From positions 11,593,714-11,657,713 of the forward strand of contig NC_090964.1 of NCBI RefSeq assembly GCF_040807025.1: a stretch of DNA of 64,000 nt, given 5' to 3'. How positions within the stretch are numbered: position 1 is the stretch's first letter; every line of letters starts with the position of its first letter. Shown here piece by piece: positions 44,985 through 56,041 of the stretch. The DNA is from Struthio camelus (Eukaryota; Chordata; Aves; Struthioniformes; Struthionidae). Under the pieces are notes generated by a model. The model searched no databases. It saw only the letters and a program-made list of their open reading frames with translations, and was not told the DNA's origin. The position numbers and the translations under genes were made by a program.

Positions 44985-45851
44985 GTAAGAGGGGGAGCTG
45001 TTTGGGTCAGGGCTCTACTGTGCCGTGGGGCTGGTGCTGGGCTGCTTCTCAGTGATGTCTTTTGTTGTGCTTTTTCAGGTGCTGTGTGGGCCTTTTCTGG
45101 GGTGGCTGAGGGTGTGAGCTGCAGTAGAAAGGTGTGTCCTTTGTTGTAGGGCTGTTGGGCGTTGCCTGGCAGAATAGTAACTGTGTTGCCTTTCCTAGGT
45201 GCCGCAGGTGTCCGCCCAGCCCCAATGTTGGAGTTTGTACAGGACGCAGGTGAGGGGAGGGACCGTGGTGTTTGGGAGGAGGGTGTTTTTGGTGAAGAGG
45301 CTGGAGGCATCTGGCGTGCAGGTGACCGCTTGTGTTGTGTTTTGGCAGGTGGTGAAGGCGAAGGTTTGTGACTGAAGGAAGAGCAGAACAGATGTGCCTG
45401 GCATCGAGGCTGGTTCTTGAGGACGGCGCAGCAGTGCCCAAGCTAAGTTGGGAGGGCCAAGCGTGTTGGCTTGTCTTGGGGGGTGTGTGTGTGCGTGTGC
45501 TGCCAGTCATTACAGTGTAGAGTCCTCCTGAGGATGAGTGCTGTGTGTGAGGCAGAGGGAGAGGGGGGTGTGCTAGGCCGGGCAGCTCCAGCCTGTATCT
45601 GTGTTGTTGTGTGCTGTGTTCGGTGTGTGTTGTAGGTGTCCTGTGTTTTACTCAGGTGTTGATGTTGCTCTTGTCCTTTGTGCTCATGGAGCACGATGCA
45701 GACTTTGCAGGGCTAGCACGGTAGGCGTCTGCAGGTTTTTGGAGTGGCCTGAGCACTCAGTGTTGTGCGAAGGGTTTGCATCTCCTCCTGTGCTGCCCGT
45801 GAAAAGGGGCGTTGTGTCGTGCCAGATTTGCATCGTAGCATCTGTGGCTGG

Positions 45852-45943
45852 CCTCGGGCGGCCGCGCTTCTTCGCCTCGGGCGGCCGCGCTTCTTCGCCT
45901 CGGGCGGCCGCGCTTCTTCGCCTCGGGCGGCCGCGCTTCTTCG
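45852..45943. repeat. 23-bp minisatellite x4 (unit 1)
   Basis: Four perfect copies of a 23-bp unit containing GCGGCCGCGCTTCTTCG. It is placed between the phrase TCTGTGGCTGGC and the phrase TTTCAGGGTTTTCTTCC, which bound the slot in all macro-repeats. Confidence 0.95.
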
Positions 45944-46140
45944 CCTTTGGGGCTCCCTTTCAGGGTTTTCTTCCCTGTGTGATCATGGCCTTGCTTCTTT
46001 CTGGATGGCCTCTTGTCCAGTGATGGTCCTGGCTTTGCTGGCCCCTTTCCGTCACAGGCCATGGTGTTTGACTCTTTCGTGGGCTTTTCCTGAGCCTCGA
46101 AGCTGCACGGTTGTGGTCTTGTAGGGCTTTGTGCCCAGCA

Positions 46141-47630
46141 GGGTCTTATGTGTGAGAATTGTTCTTTGTGCCTAGGGCTTTCTGCTGTGTTTGTGTCTGC
46201 TGTTTGTGTGTGCATGTTTGTTTGGGGCTGGAGGTGCCTTGCCTGTGGATTTTTAGCAATGGCAGCGTGCAGAGTGGAGCGGCACAGGTGAAGGTGTGGG
46301 AGGAAAGGGTGGGTGCTGAAGGACTTTGGTTTTGTGGGCATGCCCTCAAGGTGTGGTGTTTTCTGTGTTTTTGCAGGCATTGTGTGAAGTGGTGGCGTAG
46401 AGAAGCTGAGTACCGAGACGGAGGCTGAGCAGGTGTGAGGGGCAGCTTGTCATTGAGCGCTTTATTCTGTGACTGGGGGGTGTTGGGCTGGTTCTTGGTG
46501 ATGTCTTCTGTTGTGCTTTTTTTCAGGTGCTGTGGGGGGGCCTTTTGCCAGAGGATTTGGGGTGAGTGGAACGGTGAGTTCTTTGTTGTAGGGCTATTGG
46601 GTGTTTCCTGGCGGAAGAGTAACTGTGTTGTGTTGCCTTTCCCAGGTGCTGCGGGTGTCCGCCCGGCCACGATGTTGGAGTTTGGACGGGGCACAGGTAA
46701 GCGGAGGGACCGTGGTGTTTGGGAGGAGGGTGTTTTTGGAGGAAGAGGCTGGTGCTGCGTGGTGTGCGGGTGACAGCTTGTGCTCTGTTTTGGCAGGTGA
46801 TGAGGGTGAAGGTTTGTGACTGAAGGCAGATCAGAGAGGAGGTGCCTGGCATCGAGGCTGGCTGTTGAGGATGGATGGTGACGCATGGCAGTGCCCAAGC
46901 TAAGTGGAGGGGTCAAGGGTTGGCTTGCCCTGGGGGTAGGGGTGTGTGTGTGTGTTTGCTGACCATGAGTGTATTGTTTTAGGATGATTGTTTTCGGTGA
47001 GGTCAAGGCCATGGGGTTGTGCTTGGGGCCGGGCAGCTCCAGCCTGTGTCTGTGTTGCTGTGTGCTGTATGTTGTGTGTTGTAGGTGTCCTGTCTTTTGC
47101 TTAGGTCTTGCTGTTGCTCTTGTCCTTTGTGTTCCTGGAGCACAAAGGATGACTTTGCAGGGCTAGCACAGTAGTCATCTGTAGGCTTTGGGACTGGCCT
47201 TAGCGCTCAGTGTTGTGCAAAGGGATTGTATCTGCTGTGCCGCCCGTGAAAAGGGGCATTGTGTCGTTGCAGATTTGCAACATAGCTTCTTCGCCTCTTC
47301 TTTGGCGGCCGCGCTTCTTCGCCTCTTCTTTGGCGGCCGCGCTTCTTCGCCTCTTCTTTGGCGGCCGCGCTTCTTCGCCTCTTCTTTGGCGGCCGCGCTT
47401 CTTCGCCTCTTCTTTGGCGGCCGCGCTTCTTTGCCTTTGGGGCTCCCTTTCAGGGTTTTCTTCCCTGTGTGATCATGGCCTTGGGTTTTTCTGGCCAGCC
47501 TCTTGTGCATCCACAGTCCTGGCTTTGCCGGCCCCTTTCTGTCACAGGCCATGGCATTTGAGTCTTTCCTGGGCTTCTCCTGAGCCTGAAAGGCACAGGG
47601 TTGTGGTGTTGTAGGGCTTTGTGCCTGGCA
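46141..47630 (+). repeat. Macro-repeat unit 2 (1,490 bp)
   Basis: Measured from the shared phrase GGGTCTTATG to its next occurrence. It carries the same order of exon-like modules, lacks some that are present in units 3-5, and has its own 28-bp minisatellite (five copies, 47,286-47,425). Confidence 0.8.
47286..47425. repeat. 28-bp minisatellite x5 (unit 2)
   Basis: Five perfect copies of a 28-bp unit containing CTCTTCTTTGGCGGCCGCG, in the same slot as the 23-bp repeat of unit 1 but with a different length and sequence. Confidence 0.95.
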
Positions 47631-49518
47631 GGGTCTTATGCGTGAGAACTGTTTTTTGTGCCTAGGGCTTTCCTTTGTGTTTGTGTGTGCTGTTTGTGTG
47701 TGTGCATGTTTGTTTGGAGCTGGAGGTGCCTGTGGGTTTTAGCGATGGCAGCGTGCAGCATGGAGTGGTGATGGGGAGTGGAATGGGGATAGGTCTGCCT
47801 TTGGGTGCTGCAGTTTGTGTTGCTTTTGCAGATGCAGAGCAGTGTTGTGGGTGCCTGAGGGAGATGGAGGAAGACCGAGACGTGCACTAAGGAGGTGAGC
47901 TTGTGAGTGCTGTTTGCAGGAGGGTGTCTTGGGCAGCGGTTCCCTGAACAATGTTTGTTTTGTGTTTGTAGGTGGGAAGCCATGAGGCAAGTGGGTTGCT
48001 TGTGCCTAGGAGGAGCCTGGCCAGGTGAGTGTTGGTGTGAGAGATGGAGCAGAGCATAGTGTGGGGTTGTTGGTGCTGTGCCTGTTGCCCAGTGGTGTTC
48101 TGGTTTTGCAGGTGCGTGGCCGAGGTCAGTGTAGCCTCCTGTAGCCTGACAGTGGGGACAGGTGAGTGGCGCAGGTAAAGTTGTGGGAGCAAGGGGTGGG
48201 TGTGGACGGGGTGTGCTTTTGCAAACATCCCCTCAAGCTGTGGTATTGTCTCTGGTTCTGCAGGTGTAGGATGCAGTTGTGGCACGGAGGAGCCGAGTGC
48301 TGAGATGGAGGCAGAGGAGGTGAGAGGGGCAGCTTGTCGTTGAGAGCTTTATCATTTGGTTGGGTGGTGTGGGGCTGCCTCTCAGTAATGTCTTTTGTTG
48401 TGCTTTTTTCAGGTGCTGTGGGGGGCCTCTTCCCGGATGGCTGAGGATTTGAGGTGAGTGGCACGGTGTGCTGTTTGTAGTAGGGCTGTTGGGTGCTGCC
48501 TGGCAGAAGAGTGACTTTGTGTTGTTTTTCCCAGGTGCTGTGGGTGTCCTAGTGTTGGGCAGGATCTCTGAGTTTGGAAGGGACGTGTTTCAGGTGAGCG
48601 GAGGGACCGTGTTGTTTTGGAGGAGGGTGTTTTTTGGGGAAGAGGCTGGAGCCGTGTGGCATGCAGGTGATGGTTTGTGGTCTGTTTTGGCAGGTGGTGA
48701 GGGCGAAGGTTTGTGAGTGAAGGAAGGTCAGAGAGGGCGTGCCTGGCATCGAGGCTGGCTGTTGAGGATGGACGGTGATGCACGGCAGTGTCCAAGCTAA
48801 GTGGAGGGGGTCAAGGGTGTTGGTGTGTCTTGGGCGGTGTGGGTGTGTGGGTGGGTGTGTGCGTGGGCTGCCAGTCATTACAGTGTGGAGGCCTCGTGAG
48901 GGTGGGTGCTGTGTGTGAGGTAGAGGGAGAGGTGGGTGTGGTAGTCTGGGCAGCTCCAGCCTGTGTCTGTGTTGTTGTGTGCTGTGTTCTGTGTGTGTTG
49001 TAGGTGTCCTGTGTTTTGCTCAGGTGTTGATGTTGCTCTTGTTCTTTGTGCTCATGGAGCATGGCACAGATGTTGCATCGGTAGCATGGTAGGCATCCGG
49101 AGGCTTTTGAGTGGCCCGAGTGCTCAGCATTGTGCCAATGGATCATATCTCCTTCTGTGCTGCCTGTGAGAAGGGCTGGTGTGTTGCACTGAATTAGCAT
49201 CATAGCTGTCTGTGGCTGGCCATCTTTGTGGTGATGTTTGAGTGCTTGTCGGCCGCTCTTCGCTCGTCTTCTGCGGCGGCCGCTCTTCGCTCGTCTTCTG
49301 CGGCGGCCGCTCTTCGCTCGTCTTCTGCGGCATCCTTTCAGGGTTTTCTTGCCTGCATGGTCGCAGTCTTGGGTCCTTTTGGCCAGCCTCTTGTGCTTCC
49401 GTAGTCCTGGCTTTGCTGGTCCCTTGCTGTCACAGCTTGTGGCATTTGACTCTTTCTTAGGCTTCTCCTGAGCCTCTGAGGTGCACGGTTGTGCTGTTGT
49501 AGGGCTTTGTGGCCAGCA
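47631..49518 (+). repeat. Macro-repeat unit 3 (1,888 bp)
   Basis: Very close to unit 4 over long stretches (for example 47,752-48,130 against 49,640-50,020). It contains three copies of a 27-bp minisatellite at 49,250-49,330 in the slot used by different minisatellites in other units. Confidence 0.85.
49250..49330. repeat. 27-bp minisatellite x3 (unit 3)
   Basis: Three perfect copies of a 27-bp unit starting CGGCCGCTCTTCGCTCG, again in the shared slot. Confidence 0.95.
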
Positions 49519-51690
49519 GGGTCTTATGCATGGGAATCGTTCTTTCTGCCTAGGGCTTTGCTCTGTGTTTGGGTGTGCTGTTTGTGTGTGTGCATGTTTG
49601 TTTGGAGCTGGAGGTGCCTTGCCTGTGGGTTTTAGCGATGGCAGCGTGCAGCATGGAGTGGTGATGGGGAGTGGAATGGGGATAGGTCTGCCTTTGGGTG
49701 CTGCAGTTTGTGTTGCTTTTGCAGATGCAGAGCAGTGTTCCAGGTACTTGAGGGAGATGGAGGAAGACCGAGACGTGTTCTAAGGAGGTGAGCTTGTGAG
49801 TGCTGTTTGCAGGAGGGTGTCTTGGGCAGCGGTTCCCTGAACAATGTTTGTTTTGTGTTTGTAGGTGGGAAGCCATGAGGCAAATGGGTTGCCTGTGCGT
49901 AGGAGGAGCCTGGCCAGGTGAGTGTTGGTGTGAGAGATGGAGCAGAGCATAGTGTGGGGTTGTTGGTGCTGTGCCTGTTGCCCAGTGGTGTTCTGGTTTT
50001 GCAGGTGCGTGGCCGAGGTCAGTGTAGCCTCCTGTAGCCTGACAGTGGGGACAGGTGAGTGGCGCAGGTAAAGTTGTGGGAGCAAGGGGTGGGTGTGGAC
50101 GGGGTGTGCTTTTGCAAACATCCCCTCAAGCTGTGGTATTGTCTCTGGTTCTGCAGGTGTAGGATGCAGTTGTGGCACGGAGGAGCCGAGTGCTGAGATG
50201 GAGGCAGAGGAGGTGAGAGGGGGCAGCTTGTCGTTGAGAGCTTTATCATTTGGTTGGGTGGTGTGGGGCTGCCTCTCAGTAATGTCTTTTGTTGTGCTTT
50301 TTTCAGGTGCTGTGGGGGGCCTCTTCCCGGATGGCTGAGGATTTGAGGTGAGTGGCACAGTGTGCCTTTTGTAGTAGGGCTGTTGGGTGCTGCCTGGCAG
50401 AAGAGTAACTTTGTGTTGTTTTTCCCAGGTGCTGTGGGTGTCCTAGTGTTGGGCAGGATCTCTGAGTTTGGAAGGGACGTGTTTCAGGTGAGCGGAGGGA
50501 CCGTGTTGTTTTGGAGGAGGGTGTTTTTTGGGGAAGAGGCTGGAGCCGTGTGGCATGCAGGTGATGGTTTGTGGTCTGTTTTGGCAGGTGGTGAGGGCGA
50601 AGGTTTGTGAGTGAAGGAAGGTCAGAGAGGGCGTGCCTGGCATCGAGGCTGGCTGTTGAGGATGGACGGTGATGCATGGCAGTGTCCAAGCTAAGTGGAG
50701 GGGGTCAAGGGTGTTGGTGTGTCTTGGGTGGTGTGGGGGTGGGTGGGTGTGTATGCGTGTGCTGCCAATCAGTGTTGTGTGGAGGCCTCGTGAGGGTGGG
50801 TGCTGTGTGTGAGGTAGAGGGAGAGGTGGGTGTGGTAGTCTGGGCAGCTCCAGCCTGTGTCTGTGTTGTTGTGTGCTGTGTTCTGTGTGTGTTGTAGGTG
50901 TCCTGTGTTTTGCAGAGGTCTTGATGTTGCTCTTGTCCTGTGTGATGGTGGAGCATGGTGTAAACTTTGCAGGGCTCGGGTGTTAGGCATCTGCAGGCTA
51001 TTGAGTGGCCCGAGCGGTCAGCGTTGCGTCGAGGGACGGTGTCTCCTTGTGTGCCGCCCACCAAAGGGGTCGGTGTGTTGCGCTGAATTTGCATCGTAGC
51101 TGTCTGTGGCCGCTCATCTTTGTGGCGATAGTGCTCGCCTTCCGCGGCCGTTCATCTTTGTGGCGATGCTGCTTGCCTTCTGCGGCCGTTCTTCCTTGCC
51201 TTCCGTGGCCGTTCATCTTTGTGGCGATGCTCTTCCTTGCCTTCTGTGGCCGTTCATCTTTGCGGTGATGCTCTTCCTTGCCTTCCACGGCTCCTCTTCC
51301 TTGCATTCCATGGCTGTTCATCTTTGCGGCGATGCTCTTCCTTGCCTTCCATGGCTGCTCTTCCTTGCCTTCTGCAGCCATTCATCTTTGTGGCGATGCT
51401 CTTCCTTGCCTTCCATGGCTGCTCTTCCTTGCCTTCTGCAGCCATTCATCTTTGTGGCAATGCTCTTCCTTGCCTTCCGCGGCTGCTCTTCCTCGCCTTC
51501 ATGGCATGCTTTCAGGGTGGTCTTCCCTGTGTGGTCGTGGTCTTGGATCTTTCTGGCCAGCCTCTTGTGCATTGATGGTCCTGGCTTTGCTGGCTGCTTT
51601 CTGTCATGGAGCGTGGCGTTTGACTTTCCTGGGCTTCTCCCGAGCCTCTGAGCCGCACAGTTGTGGCATCGTAGGGCTTTGTGGCCCGCA
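49519..51690 (+). repeat. Macro-repeat unit 4 (2,172 bp)
   Basis: The clearest copy for reading exon-like modules. Its minisatellite slot (about 51,107-51,505) holds a long composite repeat with CATCTTTGTGGCGATGCTC and CTTCCTTGCCTTC phrases. Confidence 0.85.
51107..51505. repeat. Composite minisatellite (unit 4)
   Basis: About 400 bp of interleaved imperfect 27- and 41-bp elements (CATCTTTGTGGCGATGCTC and TTCCTTGCCTTCC(G/A)(C/T)GGC phrases), some forming a larger unit of about 66-69 bp. Confidence 0.85.
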
Positions 51691-53835
51691 GGGTCCTATG
51701 CGTGAGAACTGTTCTTTCTGCCTAGGGCTTTGTTCTGTGTTTGTGTGTGCTGTGTGTGAGTGTGCCTGTTTGTTTGGGGCTGGAGGTGCCTTGCCTGTGG
51801 GTTTTAGCAATGGCAGTGTGCAGCATGGAGTGGTGATGGGGAGTGGAATGGGGATAGGTCTGCCTTTGGGTGCTGCAGTTTGTGTTGCTTTTGCAGATGC
51901 AGAGCAGTGTTGTGGGTGCCTGAGGGAGATGGAGGAAGACCGAGACGTGCACTAAGGAGGTGAGCTTGTGAGTGCTGTTTGCAGGAGGGTGTCTTGGGCA
52001 GCGGTTCCCTGAACAATGTTTGTTTTGTGTTTGTAGGTGGGAAGCCATGAGGCAAGTGGGTTGCTTGTGCCTAGGAGGAGCCCGGCCAGGTGAGTGTTGG
52101 TGTGAGAGATGGAGCAGAGCGTGGAGTGGGGCTGTTGTGTTGTTGGTGCTGTGCCTGTTGCCCAGTGGTGTTCTGGTTTTGCAGGTGTGTGGCAGAGCTT
52201 GGCGTGGCCTCCTGTAGCATGACAGTGGGGAAGGGTAAGTGGCACAGGTAAAAGTGTGGGAGCAAGGGGTGGGTGCGGACGGGCTGCGGTTTTGTGGGCA
52301 TCCCCTCAAGCTGTGGTATTGTCTCTGACTTTGCAGGTGCAGGATGCAGTTGTGGTGTGGAGAAGCTGAGCGCTGAGGCGGAGGCTGAGCAGGTAAGAGG
52401 GGGCAGCTTGTTGTTGAGAGCTTTATTCTGTGGTTGGGTGGTGTCGGGCTGCCTCTCAGTAATGTCTTTTGTTGTGCTTTTTTCAGGTGCTGTGGGGGGC
52501 CTCTTCCCGGATGGCTGAGGATTTGAGGTGAGTGGCACAGTGTGCTGTTTGTAGTAGGGCTGTTGGGTGCTGCCTGGCAGAAGAGTGACTTTGTGTTGTT
52601 TTTCCCAGGTGCTGTGGGTGTCCTAGTGCTGGGCAGGATGTCTGAGTTTGGAAGGGACGTGTTTCAGGTGAGCGGAGGGACCGTGTTGTTTTGGAGGAGG
52701 GTGTTTTTTGGGGAAGAGGCTGGAGCTGTGTGGCATGCAGGTGATGGCTTGTGGTCTGTTTTGGCAGGTGGTGAGGGCGAAGGAAGGTCAGAGAGGAGGT
52801 GCCTGGCATCGAGGCTGGCTGTTGAGGATGGACGGTGATGCATGGCAGTGCCCAAGCTAAGTGGAGGGGGCCAAGGGTGTTGGTGTGTCTTGGGCAGTGT
52901 GTGTGTGTGGGTGGGTGTGTGTGTGTGTGTGCTGCCAATCAGTGTTGTGTGGAGGCCTCGTGAGGGTGGGTGCTGTGTGTGAGGTAGAGGGAGAGGTGGG
53001 TGTGGTAGTCTGGGCAGCTCCAGCCTGTGTCTGTGTTGTTGTGTGCTGTGTTCTGTGTGTGTTGTAGGTGTCCTGTGTTTTGCAGAGGTCTTGATGTTGC
53101 TCTTGTCCTGTGCGATGGTGGAGCATGGTGTAAACTTTGCAGGGCTCGGGTGTTAGGCATCTGCAGGCTATTGAGTGGCCCGAGCGGTCAGCGTTGCGTC
53201 GAGGGACGGTGTCTCCTTGTGTGCCTCCCACCGAAAGGGTTGGTGTGTTGCACTGAATTTGCATCGTAGCTGTCTGTGGCCGCTCATCTTTGTGGCGATA
53301 GTGCTCGCCTTCCGCGGCCGTTCATCTTTGTGGCGATGCTGCTTGCCTTCTGCGGCCGTTCTTCCTTGCCTTCCGTGGCCGTTCATCTTTGTGGCGATGC
53401 TCTTCCTTGCCTTCTGTGGCTGTTCATCTTCCGCGATGCTCTTCCTCGCCTTCCGCGGTCGCTCTTCCTTGCATTCCGTGGCCGTTCATCTTTGTGGCGA
53501 TGGTCTTCCTTGCCTTCTGCGGCCGCTCTTCCTTGCCTTCTGCAGCCATTCATCTTTGTGGCGATGTTCTTCCTTGCCTTCCGTGGCCGTTCTTCCTTGC
53601 ATTCCGTGGCCGTTCATCTTTGTGGCGATGCTCTTCCTTGCCTTCCATGGCTGCTCTTCCTTGCCTTCGTGGTATCCTTTCAGGGTGGTCTTCCCTGTGT
53701 GGTTTCAGCCTTGGATCTTTCTGGCCAGCCTCTTGTGCATTGATGGTCCTGGCTTTGCCAGCTGCTTGCCATTATGGGCTTCTCCCGTGCCTGTGAGCTG
53801 CAGGGATGTGTTGTTGTAGGGCTTTCTGGCTGAGA
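51691..53835 (+). repeat. Macro-repeat unit 5 (about 2,145 bp)
   Basis: Closest to unit 4 and shares the same type of minisatellite (about 53,277-53,670). It is followed by a fragment of a sixth unit to about 53,940 and then by different sequence. Confidence 0.85.
53277..53670. repeat. Composite minisatellite (unit 5)
   Basis: Same elements as in unit 4, with a different order in the middle and single-base changes. The first 150 bases match unit 4 closely. Confidence 0.85.
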
Positions 53836-54029
53836 GTGTTGTTTGTGCTGTGATTGTTGTTGTGTCTGTGTGTTTGTGTCTTTGTGGGTGGAGCTGGAGC
53901 TGCCTTGCCTGTGGGTGTAGTTGAGGGTGTGGGCTGTGCTAAGTACTGTATCCATGGGACCTTGTTAGGGTTTCTGTGAGAGTGAAACTGTAAGGCAAAG
54001 CGTAGTGTTTTTTTTTTGTATATTTATTT

Positions 54030-55220
54030 ATTGATGGATAGGAATGGTGTTTTTGGTGGGAGCCTGTTCATGGCAGTGCAGCGTTCACTTTTAAATGGGT
54101 GGAAATTGGCTGTGTTAGTAGAGGTGAGGAATGGCTGCGGTGGGAGGGTGTGGGTAATTGTGTGGTTGTTGGTTGGGTTTGGTATTGAGTGTATCTAAGT
54201 CTGTATGCATGTGTTTGGTTTGTTTTCTGATTGTACTTAGCATTTAGAGGGTTTTTTTTAATGGAAACCCCCAGGTGGTTGAATTTTTTTTTTTTCCCCC
54301 TGACTTTTTTTTCCTGTGGTGTTGTTCACTGCCTGAGGTGATTTGATCATTGCCAATGTTGCTGTGTAGGTTGGGCTGGGTTTTTTTTTTAGGCAGGGTG
54401 GTATGTGGAAACGCTTGGTAATGCTGTTTCTGTGAGTGGTCCTAAAAACTGGTGCTGTTTGCCATGTAGTGCAGGGAGGCAGAGTGCCTGTGGTGGGACT
54501 GAGTGGGCAGTTGTGTGGATGTTGGGTGGTTGTTGGTATGGAATGTGTCTAACCTTGTATGCACCTTTTGTTTTTACAGGCTGTAGTTAGTAAGTAAAAT
54601 TTTTTCCATTTTTATTTAAAAAAAAAAAACCCCAGCCGGGGGATTTTTTTTTTGCTTCCCCTGGCTGGGTTTTTTTTTTCCCTGGTCCCGGTCACTCTGC
54701 GAGGCGATGATCATCGCCAATGTTGGTGCGGAGCTGTGGCTTGGGGCTGGGGTTTTCTAGGCAGGGTGGTATTTGGAAGCGCTCGGTAATGTTGTTACTG
54801 AGAGCTGTCCTAAAAAACTGCAGGTGTTTCCTTGTAAGTGCAGGGAGGCAGAGTGCCTGTGGTGGGACTGAGTGGGCAGTTGTGTGGATGTTGGGCGGTT
54901 TTGGTATGGAATGTGTCTAACCTTGTATGCAACTTTTGTTCTTACAGGCTGTAGTTAGCAAGTAAAATTTTTTCCATTTTTATTTTTAAAAAAAAACCCC
55001 AGCCGGGGGATTTTTTTTTTTGCTTCCCCTGGCTGGGTTTTTTTTTTCCCCGGTCCCGGTCACTCTGCGAGGCGATGATCATCGCCAATGTTGGTGCGGA
55101 GCTGTGGCTCGGGGCCGGGGTTTTCTAGGCAGGGTGGTATTTGGAAGCGCTCGGTAATGTTGTTACTGAGAGCTGTCCCAAAAAACTGCAGGTGTTTCCT
55201 TGTAAGTGCAGGGAGGCAGA
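54030..55220 (+). repeat. 368-bp tandem repeats near the 3' end of the transcription unit
   Basis: The phrase GGCAGGGTGGTAT starts at 54,392, 54,760 and 55,128, giving two exact 368-bp steps, with a more diverged copy before 54,392 and a partial one after 55,128. Each copy has A-rich and T-rich runs around CCCCAGCCGGGGG and CCCCTGGCTGGG, which can pair as a hairpin, and a CTTACAG acceptor followed by GCAAGTAAAA. Confidence 0.85.
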
Positions 55221-55391
55221 GTGTATGCTGCTGGATGGGCGTAGCAGTGGTGTGATTGTAGAGAAGGTTGGTGACGAGTGTGTGCAGCTGCTGTGGATGG
55301 TGGGCTGGTATGTTATGTTGTCGGGGTGGTTTTGTTTAGTGTTTTGTAACTGACATGTCTTTCCCCCCTCCCCCCCTTTTTTTTTTTGCAG

Positions 55392-55585
55392 GTGCAGAAG
55401 CAGCTGTCATGTAGTGTGGAGATGAGCATGCTTATGTAGTGGTGAATGAAGCTGGCGGTGTTTCTGATGCTGTTGGAATAAGGAGATTGTTGTGGGTTTT
55501 TTTTGTTTTTTGGAGCAATAAAGATGATAGAGGTGGCTGTGTTTGTGTCTCCTTTCAAATAAAGAGAATGTTGTTGTTTGTTTCT
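55392..55585 (+). other. Candidate terminal exon
   Basis: Preceded by an exceptionally strong polypyrimidine tract (C- and T-runs, 55,359-55,388) and CAG at 55,389-55,391. The exon begins GTGCAGAAG, like the GTG starts of upstream modules, has no long frame, and includes two AATAAA signals. Confidence 0.5.
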
Positions 55586-55590
55586 GTTGT
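55517..55590 (+). terminator. Tandem polyadenylation signals with GU-rich element
   Basis: AATAAA at 55,517-55,522 and again at 55,558-55,563. Each is followed by G/T-rich sequence (GTGGCTGTGTTTGTG and TGTTGTTGTTTG), the arrangement expected for cleavage and polyadenylation on the plus strand. Confidence 0.6.
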
Positions 55591-56041
55591 GTTATTTCCA
55601 GTACATGTTGCATGGAAGTCCTTTGCTTTTGTTCATCTTCTCCTTTCTAGTCAAAATAGGAGAGAAAATTTATCCTGTTTCTTATTTGTATTGTGGTCTT
55701 TCTGTGGCCTCCTAAAAAAGAGAGAAAGAGCGGGACAAATTTTTTCTCTTATTTTGTCTCTCATTGACCTTCTTTGTTTCTTTCTCCCTCCTGCCTTGCT
55801 GTCTTCCTTTGCTTTCCCCCTCTTGCTTTGTGCTTACCTTTGCTTTCTCCCTCTGTGTTCTTTCCTGTAGGTTTTCTATTTTATGTCTACTGTGATAATG
55901 TTAGCCTTATGTTGATTATTCTATTTCTCCTTATTTCAGTATATCCCCCCCTTTTTTTTTCCTTTTCCTCTGTGGTTAGATTCCCCCCTCTGGGCTCTGT
56001 ATTTATTTTATGATTTTTGTCCACTTTAATTTTGTCTATCT
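55591..56041. other. Pyrimidine-rich spacer
   Basis: T- and C-rich sequence that becomes more regular toward the 17-bp array. No gene is seen; open frames here are compositional. Confidence 0.5.

Larger units (their letters stand above)
44942..46140 (+). repeat. Macro-repeat unit 1 (5'-truncated)
   Basis: Begins in the middle of the repeat relative to later units and is the most diverged. It contains four copies of a 23-bp minisatellite at 45,852-45,943 with an eight-base GCGGCCGC in each. Confidence 0.7.
44470..55590 (+). ncRNA. Candidate subtelomeric multi-exon noncoding transcription unit
   Basis: From the promoter candidate, the plus strand holds a long series of short segments bounded by pyrimidine-tract AG acceptors and GTGAG or GTAAG donors, ending in a terminal exon with two polyadenylation signals. 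In the repeat at 49.5-51.7 kb, six modules are clear: 49,725-49,787, 49,865-49,917, 50,005-50,054, 50,157-50,212, 50,307-50,347 and 50,429-50,487 (41-63 nt), with introns of 77-102 nt. A seventh acceptor lies at 50,587. The same modules recur in the neighbouring repeats. Exon lengths are mostly not multiples of three and no long frame is shared, so a protein is unlikely. Transcription would run toward the telomere. Expression is not shown by the sequence. Confidence 0.45.

Noticed and set aside
49780..50358. Minus-strand frame of 192 codons repeated in several macro-repeats
   Set aside because: It is antisense to the exon-like modules, rich in Thr, Pro and His from the GT-rich plus strand, and splice signals are coherent only on the plus strand.
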